Below, one piece after another: positions 26,785 to 35,424 of a stretch of DNA of 64,000 bases. The notes under the pieces are model-generated. The model worked only from the letters and a program-made list of their open reading frames with translations, searched no databases and had not been told where the DNA came from. How positions within the stretch are numbered: position 1 is the stretch's first letter; every line of letters begins with the position of its first letter. Location of the stretch: assembly GCA_947499955.1 (NCBI GenBank), contig CANMQI010000023.1:1-64000 (forward strand), in the 5' to 3' direction. This DNA comes from an uncultured Granulosicoccus sp. Its GTDB lineage: Bacteria; Pseudomonadota; Gammaproteobacteria; Granulosicoccales; Granulosicoccaceae. The position numbers and the translations under genes are program-made.

Positions 26785-27312
26785 ATGGATCAATTCCTTA
26801 AAAGATGTCATGACGGACTCGACCGTCTGGCCACACTCTATGAAAATATCTGTATTGGCTTACTGGCGCTCATGTTGGCTATCAATGCACTGAACATTGC
26901 CAGCCGAGGAATTTGGGACAATTCGCTCAATTGGGTGTGGCCTTGGTCCATGGTGGCGTTTCTGAGTTGGGTCATGCTGGCATTCTTTCCGTTGTATCAA
27001 CGGCGCAAGGATGTCTCGATATACATTCTGCTTCAGTATCTTTCCTCGCGAACTCAACGAGCCTTGGGCATCTCCGTCTCTCTTGCCATAATCGCAGCAT
27101 CGGGCTTGTTGATCCTTACCTTCCCTGAACGCCTTGCTTCACTTCGTGGACAGATAGAGATAGTAGATCTGCCACGCAAGATTCTGATACTTCCTCTGCT
27201 TTTCTCTGCGGTGCCTATCTGTGCAGGCGCATTGATTGATCTACTGAGAATCGCTCGTGGGGCTGAATATCAACCTTTTGGAATGATCGAAATCACGGAG
27301 AACGCAGAATGA
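26785..27312 (+). CDS. TRAP transporter small permease (DctQ family)
   Basis: This is a four-helix membrane protein with the DctQ core around ENICIGLLALMLAINALNIA and MVAFLSWVMLAFFPLYQRRKD. I prefer the ATG at 26785 (MDQFLKRCHDGLD), close to family length; an in-frame ATG at 26752 adds 11 residues. It overlaps dctM by 4 nt. It joins DctP and DctM in a sodium-driven TRAP importer. Confidence 0.85.
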   Translation: MDQFLKRCHDGLDRLATLYENICIGLLALMLAINALNIASRGIWDNSLNWVWPWSMVAFLSWVMLAFFPLYQRRKDVSIYILLQYLSSRTQRALGISVSLAIIAASGLLILTFPERLASLRGQIEIVDLPRKILILPLLFSAVPICAGALIDLLRIARGAEYQPFGMIEITENAE

Positions 27313-28595
27313 CCGGGCTTCTCGTTCTGGGTGTATTCGTCGCTCTTGCCTTTCTCTCGGTACCGATTCTGACATCCATCATCATCGCCGCGGCATCAGG
27401 TGTAGTCGCGCTTGGATTCAGCAATCAGCTAGGTATCGTATCGCAGCAGATGCTGGATGGAATAAATTCGCCCGCGCTACTATCAGTACCATTCTTCATA
27501 CTTGCGGGAAACCTGTTGAACGGTCTGCAGTTGACAGACAGGATATTCCGCTTCGCCAACAACCTTGTCGGCCATATCCGTGGCGGCCTGGCGCAGGTCA
27601 ACATTCTGGCCTCTTTACTATTCGCAGGCATCTCAGGTGCGGCAGTGGCCGATTGCGCAGCACTGGGGACCGTTGAGGTCAAGGCAATGCGCGAGCGTGG
27701 CTACCCAGCCCCCTTTGCCGCTGGTGTTACTGCGGCTTCATCAATCATCGGACCAATCTTCCCTCCGTCAATTCCCTTGCTGATTTATGCATTTGTTGCC
27801 AATGCCTCTGTGGGAAGGCTGTTCCTTGCCGGAGTACTACCTGCATTCGTACTGCTGTTCGCGATGATGATCTATGTACATTTCGTGTCCAAAAAGCGCA
27901 ACTTTCCAAGGGAGCCTCGTCCTCCACTAAAAGAGATACTGCATTCGGCGATAGATGGGTTTCTCACGCTGCTCGCGCCTGGAATAATTCTGGTCGCGAT
28001 GTTGACGGGTTTCACCACTGCATCCGAGGCGGGAGTTCTGGCGTGTCTGTACGCACTGGTTCTCGGAGTCTGGTACCGCACACTCAACCTCAAAGTGCTG
28101 ATCACCGCGTTTCGTGAAACTGCAATACTTTCCACGATTGCACTGTTGATGATTGGCTTCTCAGCTTGTGTTGGATGGATCATGGCATTTGATATGGTCC
28201 CGCAGCGATTGGCGGATTTCATCCTTGGTTCAGTCGATGCGAAGTGGCAGTTCCTCCTGGTGTATCTGGCCTTCCTCATTCTTCTAGGTTGCGTGTTTGA
28301 CGCGACTGCTGCGTTGATCATCCTTGTGCCGATCATGCTGCCTATCGTTGACGGCTTCGGCATAGATCGCGTTCACTTCGGAATATTCACGGTGCTGACA
28401 CTGATGGTGGGAATCCTGACACCGCCAATCGGGATCGCGCTCTACATAATGACAGACGTAGCCAAACTACCCTTCGAGGTGGTGGCGAAGGCAACAGTAC
28501 CTTTCCTCATACCAATCATGATAGGTGTCTTGCTGATCACCTTCGTGCCTGAAATTTCTCTCTTTCTCCCCAACCTGATCTACGGCGCGCCGTGA
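27309..28595 (+). CDS. TRAP transporter large permease (DctM family)
   Basis: The 428-aa protein has about twelve hydrophobic segments and DctM signatures: VPFFILAGNLLN, the LLFAGISGAAVADCAALGTV loop and the symmetric LILLGCVFDATAALIILVPIM half. It is the ion-coupled transport subunit. It overlaps dctQ (ATGA), and the amidase gene begins 41 bases later, so the importer and the enzymes form one transcription unit. Confidence 0.92.
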   Translation: MTGLLVLGVFVALAFLSVPILTSIIIAAASGVVALGFSNQLGIVSQQMLDGINSPALLSVPFFILAGNLLNGLQLTDRIFRFANNLVGHIRGGLAQVNILASLLFAGISGAAVADCAALGTVEVKAMRERGYPAPFAAGVTAASSIIGPIFPPSIPLLIYAFVANASVGRLFLAGVLPAFVLLFAMMIYVHFVSKKRNFPREPRPPLKEILHSAIDGFLTLLAPGIILVAMLTGFTTASEAGVLACLYALVLGVWYRTLNLKVLITAFRETAILSTIALLMIGFSACVGWIMAFDMVPQRLADFILGSVDAKWQFLLVYLAFLILLGCVFDATAALIILVPIMLPIVDGFGIDRVHFGIFTVLTLMVGILTPPIGIALYIMTDVAKLPFEVVAKATVPFLIPIMIGVLLITFVPEISLFLPNLIYGAP

Positions 28596-28636
28596 TGTGC
28601 GCGGACAGATCCTGTTTCTCAAATAAAGGAAAAACC

Positions 28637-29449
28637 ATGCGTGTTGCAATGCTCCAACTGAACTCCCGCCATGACAAGGCGGCTAATATCGCAACGATCA
28701 GAGAGATGTTTGAAACGAAGATCAAAGGACAGGGTATCGATCTCGTCGTTGCGCCTGAATATGCCACCTTCCTTGGCGATAGCACTGACGCTCAGTGGGC
28801 CGCCGGTGAAGCTTTTCCCGAAGGTGAAGGCTATAACGCGATGCGGGATCTGGCGATAGAGTATGGCGTAACCTTCCACGTTGGATCGATGATCGAGTCT
28901 GCAGATACTGGTTATTACAACACTGCCGTAATCTTCGATCCGAATGGTGATGAGCTGGCCCGCTATCGCAAGATTCATCTGTTCGATGTCGAAACTCCCC
29001 AAGGTCACGTATTCCGGGAGTCCGACACGATCAAACCTGGTACCGAAGTAGTCGACTATCAGACCGGCGATATGAAGGTCGGCTGTTCAATCTGCTATGA
29101 CATGCGCTTCGCAGAACTGTACCAGCAACACATGCGCAACGGCTGCAACGTACTGGCAGTGCCCGCAGCGTTCAATATGGAAACCGGCAAGGATCACTGG
29201 GAACCGATCTTGCGAACACGCGCGATTGAAAATCAGTGCTGGGTCATCGCTCCAGGGCAAGTTGGTCTGCATATGGAGCCCGCGGGAGAACGTGCCTGTT
29301 TTGGTAACTCGATGATCATCGACCCGTGGGGAATGGTAGTCGCTCGTGCTTCCAATAAACCAGGTGTAACGATCTCCGACATTGATCTCGCATCGGTTGA
29401 ATCTGTGCGCACCATCTTGCCCTCCAACAAGCACCACGTACTGAGCTGA
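28637..29449 (+). CDS. Nitrilase-superfamily carbon-nitrogen hydrolase (amidase)
   Basis: The 270-aa protein (ATG at 28637) carries the Glu-Lys-Cys triad of the nitrilase superfamily: Glu41 in VAPEYAT, Lys112 in YRKIHLFD and Cys153 in GCSICYDMRF. Length and the F-D-V-E after the lysine fit the amidase branch (Nit/deaminated-glutathione-amidase or carbamoylase-like) more than true nitrilases. It would hydrolyse a C-N bond of the compound brought in by the TRAP system, releasing ammonia and an acid for the aldolase encoded next. The true substrate is unknown. Confidence 0.85.
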   Translation: MRVAMLQLNSRHDKAANIATIREMFETKIKGQGIDLVVAPEYATFLGDSTDAQWAAGEAFPEGEGYNAMRDLAIEYGVTFHVGSMIESADTGYYNTAVIFDPNGDELARYRKIHLFDVETPQGHVFRESDTIKPGTEVVDYQTGDMKVGCSICYDMRFAELYQQHMRNGCNVLAVPAAFNMETGKDHWEPILRTRAIENQCWVIAPGQVGLHMEPAGERACFGNSMIIDPWGMVVARASNKPGVTISDIDLASVESVRTILPSNKHHVLS

Positions 29450-29451
29450 TC

Positions 29452-30174
29452 ATGCTGACAGGATATTCAATCTGGTTGAGTACGCCCAACCTCGACTTTC
29501 TCGAGATGGCACACAACGAAGGCTTCCGTTCGGTGGTGTGCGATGTCGAGCACAATGCATTCTCGCCAGACAGACGCGAAGCGTTGGTCGTCGCAGCACA
29601 AGCGCTCGGCATGAAAATATTCTTCAAGATAGAAGGTCCTGAACCTGTCTGGGTACAGCGCGCGTTGGATCTTGGAGTGGACGGCGTGATCATTCCTCAC
29701 GCGGGGCGGCTTGAGGACGTGAAGGCAGCAGTGGAAACCACCAAGTTTCCTCCTCTGGGAACTCGCAGTTATGCCGCTGGGCGTTCGGCAAGATTCTCGG
29801 CTCCCGATGCGGACTATTTCGACCGCTGTAATCGCGATGTCTTGTGCCTGCCGATGATTGAAACTGCCGAGGCTTTTGAGGATGTGAAATCCATACTGGA
29901 CCATCCTTGCGTTGATGGAATCTTCGTCGGGCCTTTTGATCTTGCTCTCACACGCGGAAGAGGAGGCTATGCTTTCAATGCAGACGATCAAGCCGATATC
30001 AAGAGACTGGCTGAGGCAGCCCAAGCTGCTGGAAAACAGTGGTGGATGCCAACCTGGCGGGAGCAAGAACAACGTTTCGCCAAGTCAAATGGCGTAGCAA
30101 TGAGAGTCATAGCCGCCGAGCATCAAGTCATTGCGCTCGGACTGAAATCCCTTATCGCTGATTTGCCCGATTAG
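29452..30174 (+). CDS. HpcH/HpaI aldolase-family protein
   Basis: This is a 240-aa class II, metal-dependent pyruvate aldolase relative. Family landmarks are VVCDVEHNAFSPDRRE near the N-terminus, the Glu/Gln metal site KIEGPEPVWVQ, GVIIPHAGRLEDVKAAVE, MIETAEAFEDV and VDGIFVGPFDLALTRG. Members retro-aldol cleave 4-hydroxy-2-oxo acids into pyruvate (or a 2-oxo acid) and an aldehyde. It follows the amidase with 2 bases between them and precedes the RraA-like gene, which in other operons performs a related aldolase or decarboxylase step. Confidence 0.86.
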   Translation: MLTGYSIWLSTPNLDFLEMAHNEGFRSVVCDVEHNAFSPDRREALVVAAQALGMKIFFKIEGPEPVWVQRALDLGVDGVIIPHAGRLEDVKAAVETTKFPPLGTRSYAAGRSARFSAPDADYFDRCNRDVLCLPMIETAEAFEDVKSILDHPCVDGIFVGPFDLALTRGRGGYAFNADDQADIKRLAEAAQAAGKQWWMPTWREQEQRFAKSNGVAMRVIAAEHQVIALGLKSLIADLPD

Positions 30175-30190
30175 AACTCCGGAAAAACAC

Positions 30191-30856
30191 ATGAAAGACT
30201 TTCTCAAAAATCCGCTACCCACGTCCATTTCCTCTTCGTTGATAGAGAAGCTGGAGAAGGTGGAAACTGCGACTGTAGGACATTTTCTGCACTCCGTATT
30301 TGTCGATCGCAACATCTCTGCGATAAACCCGAGCAAACGCGTTGCAGGCACAGCTGTAACCTTGCGCCTGGCAGCGAATGACTCCACGCTCTTGCATGAT
30401 GTCATTTCCACCCTACGCCCATCCGATATTCTTCTGATCGACCGATCTGGCGACAATCGTCATGCCTGCTGGGGTGGAGTAATAACCAATGCAGCCGCGA
30501 TCTGTGGATTCAAGGCCGGTATCGTCGATGGGCCTGTAACAGATGTGAACGAAATCATCAGCAATGACTTCCCCGTCTGGAGCCGTGGTCGCTCATCGAT
30601 AACGACCAAGCTCTACGCTCAATCTGGCGCGTTCAATGTTCCTGTGTCCATTGGCGGCGTCACGGTAAACCCCGGCGATGCGATTCTTGCCGATGAAAGC
30701 GGCGTGATTGTGTTCAATCCGCTTGAAGCGGAAGCTGTTGCTGATCAAGCACTGGCCATGCAGGCGACAGAGCTCACTATAATCGAACGGCTCAAGGCTG
30801 GGGAGTCACTTGGCTCCATTACTGGTGCTTCAAAGTTGATCGAGGAACGGCTATAG
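30191..30856 (+). CDS. RraA-family protein (HMG/CHA-type aldolase or oxaloacetate decarboxylase-like)
   Basis: The 221-aa protein has the RraA fold, with the swivelling-domain motifs CWGGVITNAAAICGFKAGIV and DGPVTDVNEI. The Asp of VDGPVTD that holds Mg2+ and oxaloacetate or pyruvate in 4-hydroxy-4-methyl-2-oxoglutarate aldolases is present, so it is probably an enzyme rather than an RNase E inhibitor. It acts after or beside the HpaI-type aldolase in the TRAP operon (inference). Confidence 0.78.
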   Translation: MKDFLKNPLPTSISSSLIEKLEKVETATVGHFLHSVFVDRNISAINPSKRVAGTAVTLRLAANDSTLLHDVISTLRPSDILLIDRSGDNRHACWGGVITNAAAICGFKAGIVDGPVTDVNEIISNDFPVWSRGRSSITTKLYAQSGAFNVPVSIGGVTVNPGDAILADESGVIVFNPLEAEAVADQALAMQATELTIIERLKAGESLGSITGASKLIEERL

Positions 30857-30861
30857 CCACG

Positions 30862-31809
30862 ATGAATATCGACGCGCTCCGCACCTTGGTGAATATTGCT
30901 CAATACGGAAACTATCGTCGGGTAGCGGAAGTCATGCACATATCCCAACCGGCGATCTCCAAGAGAATCCGAGTTCTCGAAGAGCATTTCGGTCATTCAC
31001 TGGTGGAGCGAGCAGGCTCGTCCATGCGCCTGACCCCTGCGGGTCAGGCGTTGCAACCATATTTTCAGAGAATCCTGGACACGTTCCAGGATGCAGAACA
31101 TAGACTCAATGAACCCGAGAAATGGCAAGGCACTATTCGCCTGGGAGCAGTGGACACCATTATTTCAACCTGGTTGACCGACTTTCTCGACCTGCATCAG
31201 CAACGTTATCCAAATATCAAACTCGAAGTAGTCTCAGCGCCAACAGTAAAACTACTGGAGGATCTCAGCCTCGGAACTGTGGATATCGCTGTGGTTCTCG
31301 GCCCTTCGTACGACCGCGCTCTGGTAGAAGTACCATTGTGCGTCATGGATGTTGCCTTTTACGGAGCCCCTGTTGCGGGATCCACTCCAACGCGAAAGCC
31401 TCGACAAGTATCGCCTGATACCATTGCAGAATCGAACATCATCACCTTTCCGCAGGGCTCACGCCCCTATATCGACGTTGTGCACCGTCTGTCGCAACTA
31501 AGGCTGGCGAACATGCCCACCATATCGGGCTGTACCTCGCTCTTCACGATGCGCTCAATGGCAGAACGCGGCCTGGGCCTGATCACTCTACCGCGCATCA
31601 TGGCGCAAGGTTCCATGCTTCAGGAACTTGATCTAGGTGTCAAATTGCCATCCATGGGCTTTGCAGCCGTGTTCGAACCCGCCGCCGCACCGCCGATGTA
31701 TGCACTGACGTGTGCATTGGCAGCCGATTCTGCGGCCGCCTACGCTCGCAGAGTCGGCAATGGCATTCATGTGCCCGAAGATGCTACGTCAGACGAAAGT
31801 ACAGAGTAG
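30862..31809 (+). CDS. LysR-family transcriptional regulator
   Basis: The N-terminal winged helix is clear (residues ~1-60, MNIDALRTLVNIAQYGNYRR, then SQPAISKRIRVLEEHFG), followed by a two-lobed inducer-binding domain to residue ~300. Unlike most LysR genes it lies at the end of, and in the same direction as, the operon it probably controls, starting 5 bases after the RraA-like stop. Confidence 0.86.
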   Translation: MNIDALRTLVNIAQYGNYRRVAEVMHISQPAISKRIRVLEEHFGHSLVERAGSSMRLTPAGQALQPYFQRILDTFQDAEHRLNEPEKWQGTIRLGAVDTIISTWLTDFLDLHQQRYPNIKLEVVSAPTVKLLEDLSLGTVDIAVVLGPSYDRALVEVPLCVMDVAFYGAPVAGSTPTRKPRQVSPDTIAESNIITFPQGSRPYIDVVHRLSQLRLANMPTISGCTSLFTMRSMAERGLGLITLPRIMAQGSMLQELDLGVKLPSMGFAAVFEPAAAPPMYALTCALAADSAAAYARRVGNGIHVPEDATSDESTE

Positions 31810-31857
31810 CCAGTCCGATTACGCCTCTTGAAATTGCTCTTGTCTGACGCGCACTCA

Positions 31858-32859
31858 TTACCCCTCTTCAGCCACAAACCGATAAGCACGCCCAGCCCCT
31901 CGCTCTACCCGTCCAAACCCAGGCGTGGGCAGATGAAATCCGATCAGACGCATCTGATCAGCAGCCAGTCTGTCCAGCAGGGCCATCCGTGTTTCGGCGG
32001 CAAGCTCCGGATCCTGATCCGCCGGTGACGGCAAGCCGGGATACTCAAAGGACAGTGCCACATTGTTCAAGGCATCCCCTACGATCAGCACGCTCTCACC
32101 ATCGTCATGAATGGCCAGTGAAGTATGACCCGGCGTATGCCCACGAGTATCCAGTGCCTCGATACCGGGAAGCACTTCGTCTCCCGATCCAAAGACCGAC
32201 AGTTGCTCCTCGGCACGCGCCAATCGGGACTGCGCGCCAACCACGAAAGTCTGTCGCGACTCTGGTGTCCTGGACAGCGTATCGTCAGCCTGCCAGTAAT
32301 CCAGTTCGTCACGGTGAATGTGAATGTTGGCATTGGCGTACAGCAGATCATCGAAATCATCCAGCAAGCCCCAGAGATGATCGGGATGTGCATGGGTCAG
32401 TATCACATCGGTAACAGACTCGGGATCGATGCCAGCGGCGTCCAGTGCCCCCGGCAATTGTCCGGCAGAGCTCATGAACTGTGAGCCTGCACCCACATCG
32501 AACAGCACGGTGCGATCACCCTGCTGCCAGACACTGATATTGCAAGCCGGCGCATAGGTATCGCCGTTAAGTTGGTAGCGAATCAGAAGATCCTTGAGTG
32601 CAGCGTCATCGATTCCCTCCGGTTGCAGGAAGCTGGCTGGCAGCTGCAAGTGTCCATCACTCAACACACTCAACAACCCCTCACCGACAACAGTCGAAAA
32701 CCCGGACCCTGCCATTGCGTTCTGACGAGGCAGGACAATATCCGCTGACTTGCCCACGGATGATTCAGTTGTCTCACCACGAGCGAGCACCCGAGTAGAC
32801 GCGATTCCTGCCCCCACTCCCGCGAGCGCCATGCTTGCAAATTCTCGTCTATTCATCAA
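31858..32859 (-). CDS. Exported MBL-fold metallohydrolase
   Basis: The 333-aa protein starts with a twin-arginine-like signal (MNRREFASMALAGVGAG). It carries the metallo-beta-lactamase zinc motif THAHPDHLWG, then later HTPGHTS and GDAL. It closes the sox cluster, after soxD. Similar MBL genes (SoxH) sit at this place in other sox clusters, where the role is unclear and may involve glutathione or sulfane-sulfur thioesters. I give no symbol, since the fold alone does not decide the function. Confidence 0.8.
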   Translation of the reverse strand: MMNRREFASMALAGVGAGIASTRVLARGETTESSVGKSADIVLPRQNAMAGSGFSTVVGEGLLSVLSDGHLQLPASFLQPEGIDDAALKDLLIRYQLNGDTYAPACNISVWQQGDRTVLFDVGAGSQFMSSAGQLPGALDAAGIDPESVTDVILTHAHPDHLWGLLDDFDDLLYANANIHIHRDELDYWQADDTLSRTPESRQTFVVGAQSRLARAEEQLSVFGSGDEVLPGIEALDTRGHTPGHTSLAIHDDGESVLIVGDALNNVALSFEYPGLPSPADQDPELAAETRMALLDRLAADQMRLIGFHLPTPGFGRVERGAGRAYRFVAEEG

Positions 32860-32880
32860 TCGTACCTCGCCATGTGAGTG

Positions 32881-34005
32881 TCAGTCGATACTGCCGCCGG
32901 CATCCTCGTCGCCACCGCCATCCGGCGTTACGTCGAGAATACGCGCACGCTGCGTGACCGCGGCTTCACCTTCCAGGCAATCCTGCATGCATGGCTCGAC
33001 AATGGCGGCATACTGTGGCTCTTCCATCCGGTCATCATCGATGAAGTTATCGACATTGGGCATCTCGATACTTGAAAAATTGTCAGCCGACAGTGTGAAT
33101 TCCTCATCCACCTGATCGTTCAGATACAACAGATAAGCCGTCAGCGAGTAGACGTCATCGTCCGACAGTGAACGTGCATTGCCGAACGGCATGGCGCGTC
33201 TCACATAATCGAATACCGTGGACAGATAGGGCCAGTAGGAGCCGATGGTCTTCTCGGGTCTCTCATCGGTCAGGCTATCGAAACCACCGGCGAGCACCGG
33301 CCATCGCCCTTCACCTTCACCAAAGACGCCATGGCACACGGCACATTGAGTGTCGTAGATATCCACACCGGCCTCCACGCTACCACTCCCCGCAGGCAAG
33401 CCCAGGCCATCAGGGCGAATATCGATATCCCAGGCAACGACTTCCTCCGGCAGAGCCTGCCGCCCAAGATGCAGTACTCCGTGTTCCGGCACCACGGTAT
33501 CGCGTGCCAGCGGCCGAGGTTCCTCCTGCGCAAGCGGGGTAGCAACGACGTCTGCTGTCGCATCGGCAGCGACTGCACCTGTTCCATCAACGGCTATCTG
33601 CTTCAGGAAGGCAATCATGTCCTGTCGCTGGGACTCATCAGCGATTCCTGCAAACGCCATCTTGGTACCCGGGACGTAACTCATGGGCGATTGCAGATAC
33701 GCATCCAGCGTCGCATCATCCCAGGCAAGCCCGGCGTCTACCGCTTTTTTCATGCCATCCGAATAGCGGTATCCCTCGGCGCTGGCAGCTGCTCGCTGAG
33801 TGACCCCGTTGAGCATGGGACCGAAAAGATGCCCGGCTCCCTCGCCCACCGCATGGCAGGCAGCACATTGCGGGAACAGCGCCCTGCCTGAACTCACATC
33901 GCCTTCAGCAACAACCTGCCCTGACCCCATCAGCATGACTGACAGCAGTGTCAGCGAAAGCCGAACAGGACGTCGCACGTAAAAACCATCAAGTCTGCTT
34001 TTCAC
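32881..34005 (-). CDS. soxD: SoxD, diheme cytochrome c subunit of sulfane dehydrogenase
   Basis: The 374-aa exported protein has two class I c-type haem sites, CAACH (47-51) and CAVCH (about residue 220), with a linker between the two cytochrome domains. This matches SoxD of Sox(CD)2, which takes six electrons from the SoxY-bound sulfane oxidised by SoxC. It is coded 2 bases after soxC. An unusual C-terminal tail (from about 310) is acidic, holds an extra Cys pair (EPCMQDCLEG) and ends in Gly/Asp-rich residues. I do not know it from other SoxD proteins. Confidence 0.88.
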   Translation of the reverse strand: MKSRLDGFYVRRPVRLSLTLLSVMLMGSGQVVAEGDVSSGRALFPQCAACHAVGEGAGHLFGPMLNGVTQRAAASAEGYRYSDGMKKAVDAGLAWDDATLDAYLQSPMSYVPGTKMAFAGIADESQRQDMIAFLKQIAVDGTGAVAADATADVVATPLAQEEPRPLARDTVVPEHGVLHLGRQALPEEVVAWDIDIRPDGLGLPAGSGSVEAGVDIYDTQCAVCHGVFGEGEGRWPVLAGGFDSLTDERPEKTIGSYWPYLSTVFDYVRRAMPFGNARSLSDDDVYSLTAYLLYLNDQVDEEFTLSADNFSSIEMPNVDNFIDDDRMEEPQYAAIVEPCMQDCLEGEAAVTQRARILDVTPDGGGDEDAGGSID

Positions 34006-34007
34006 GA

Positions 34008-35312
34008 TCAGGATACCTCGACGTTTTCAGCCGATCCATCGGGCCGGATATGCCAGGTCTGGATGCCATTGTTGTGATAGATGGAGTTCATGCCTCGTGC
34101 CGCCCGCAAGGCGTCCTTGGTTGGTTGCACTTGTCGCTGTTCATCAATCGCGCGACTTTGCAGAAACAGTTCGCTGCCGTCCCAATCGAACTCGTAGTAG
34201 AAGCGGTGCAATGACTTTGACAGGCTTGGCCCATCCAGCCGCGCCGTGTTCCAGTTGCGGCCGCCATCAGTGGAGACATCCACACGGTTGACCGTGCCGT
34301 GCCCCGACCATGCCAGTCCGCTGACGACAGTGCGCCCACGGCCGTGCAGGATAGGCGCCTGCGGACTGGGACTGGTAATGATGGATTTGACATCCATCGT
34401 CCAGGTAAACCGTCGCGCGGTGCCATCAGCCAGCAAGTCCGTGTACTTGGACGTCTCTTCCCGGTGATGCCATGGCTGATCTCCCACCTCCAGCCGCCTC
34501 AACCATTTGACCCACATATTGCCTTCCCAGCCAGGCACAACCAGACGAAGTGGATAACCCTGCTCCGGGCGAAGCGCCTCACCGTTCATCTTGAAGACCA
34601 CCATGCAGTCATCCATGGCTTTTTCCATTGGAATGGAGCGCGTCATGTGTGAGGGGTCCGCACCCTCGGGCAGCAACCATTTACCACGTGGCGACACCCC
34701 GGCCTCGGCCAGCAGGTGTTTCAGTCTGACTCCCGTGTACATGACGTTATGCACCATGCCATGGGTGAACTGACAGCCGTTGAGCTGAGCACCACGCCAT
34801 TCCATACCGGAATTGGCTGCGCACTCCAGAAAATACACGTGGTTTTCCCGGGGAAAACGTTCAAGGTCTTCCATTGTGAATACAAGCGGGGTATCTACCA
34901 GGCCGTTGATCATCAGGCGGTGATCGGCCGGCGCAATGGTTGCCACCCCTCCGTGATGACGCTCGAAGCACAAGCCGTTCGGCGTGATGATGCCATCGAG
35001 CTTGTGCAGCGGTGTGAAATTGATGGACGACTTGTTCTCGGCTGTCAGCCAGGACACCGTCCTGCGCACGGCATCGGACTCGTGTACAGAGGGTTTGCCA
35101 TAAGGATTCGCATCCACACCGTCACCCATGAAGCGGTTCCAGTCCTGCACTTCGGTGATCAGTGGATCAGGAGTGACTTCTGCCGAGGCTCGACCTGAAG
35201 CTGTCAGTCCCACCCCGCCGGTAGCACCCACCAGTGCCCCGACTCTCAAACCATTCTTCAAGGCCGCACGCCGGGCGCCGGACTGAATTGTCTTGTCGCT
35301 GCTGGAAACCAT
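34008..35312 (-). CDS. soxC: SoxC, molybdenum sulfane dehydrogenase subunit
   Basis: Starting at the ATG at 35312 the protein has a Tat-like leader (SGARRAALKNGLRVGALVGA), the sulfite-oxidase Mo-cofactor domain and a C-terminal dimerisation domain. The cofactor-ligating Cys is in VYFLECAANSGMEW. The downstream stretches EQGYPLRLVVPGWEGNMWVK and VDVSTDGGRNWNTA are typical. With SoxD it oxidises the outer sulfur on SoxY to the sulfone level. An in-frame ATG at 35387 adds 25 residues ahead of the signal and is unlikely. The operon order XYZABCD is intact. Confidence 0.9.
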   Translation of the reverse strand: MVSSSDKTIQSGARRAALKNGLRVGALVGATGGVGLTASGRASAEVTPDPLITEVQDWNRFMGDGVDANPYGKPSVHESDAVRRTVSWLTAENKSSINFTPLHKLDGIITPNGLCFERHHGGVATIAPADHRLMINGLVDTPLVFTMEDLERFPRENHVYFLECAANSGMEWRGAQLNGCQFTHGMVHNVMYTGVRLKHLLAEAGVSPRGKWLLPEGADPSHMTRSIPMEKAMDDCMVVFKMNGEALRPEQGYPLRLVVPGWEGNMWVKWLRRLEVGDQPWHHREETSKYTDLLADGTARRFTWTMDVKSIITSPSPQAPILHGRGRTVVSGLAWSGHGTVNRVDVSTDGGRNWNTARLDGPSLSKSLHRFYYEFDWDGSELFLQSRAIDEQRQVQPTKDALRAARGMNSIYHNNGIQTWHIRPDGSAENVEVS

Positions 35313-35366
35313 AGTCACCCTCACAGTGTGTCGCCTTTCGAGGATTGGCGACAACATATTCAATAA

Positions 35367-35380
35367 TTTACATATGTAAA
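35367..35380. promoter_or_regulatory. Palindrome TTTACATATGTAAA in the soxB-soxC gap
   Basis: This is a perfect 14-bp palindrome in the ~110-base gap between the soxB stop and the soxC start, with AT-rich flanks. It could be an internal operator or promoter element that lets soxCD be expressed apart from soxXYZAB. It does not match the ATTC-N8-GAAT form. Confidence 0.35.
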
Positions 35381-35424
35381 CCGACACCCGTGCTACCGAG
35401 TCGGACGGATTCCATCACATTGAC

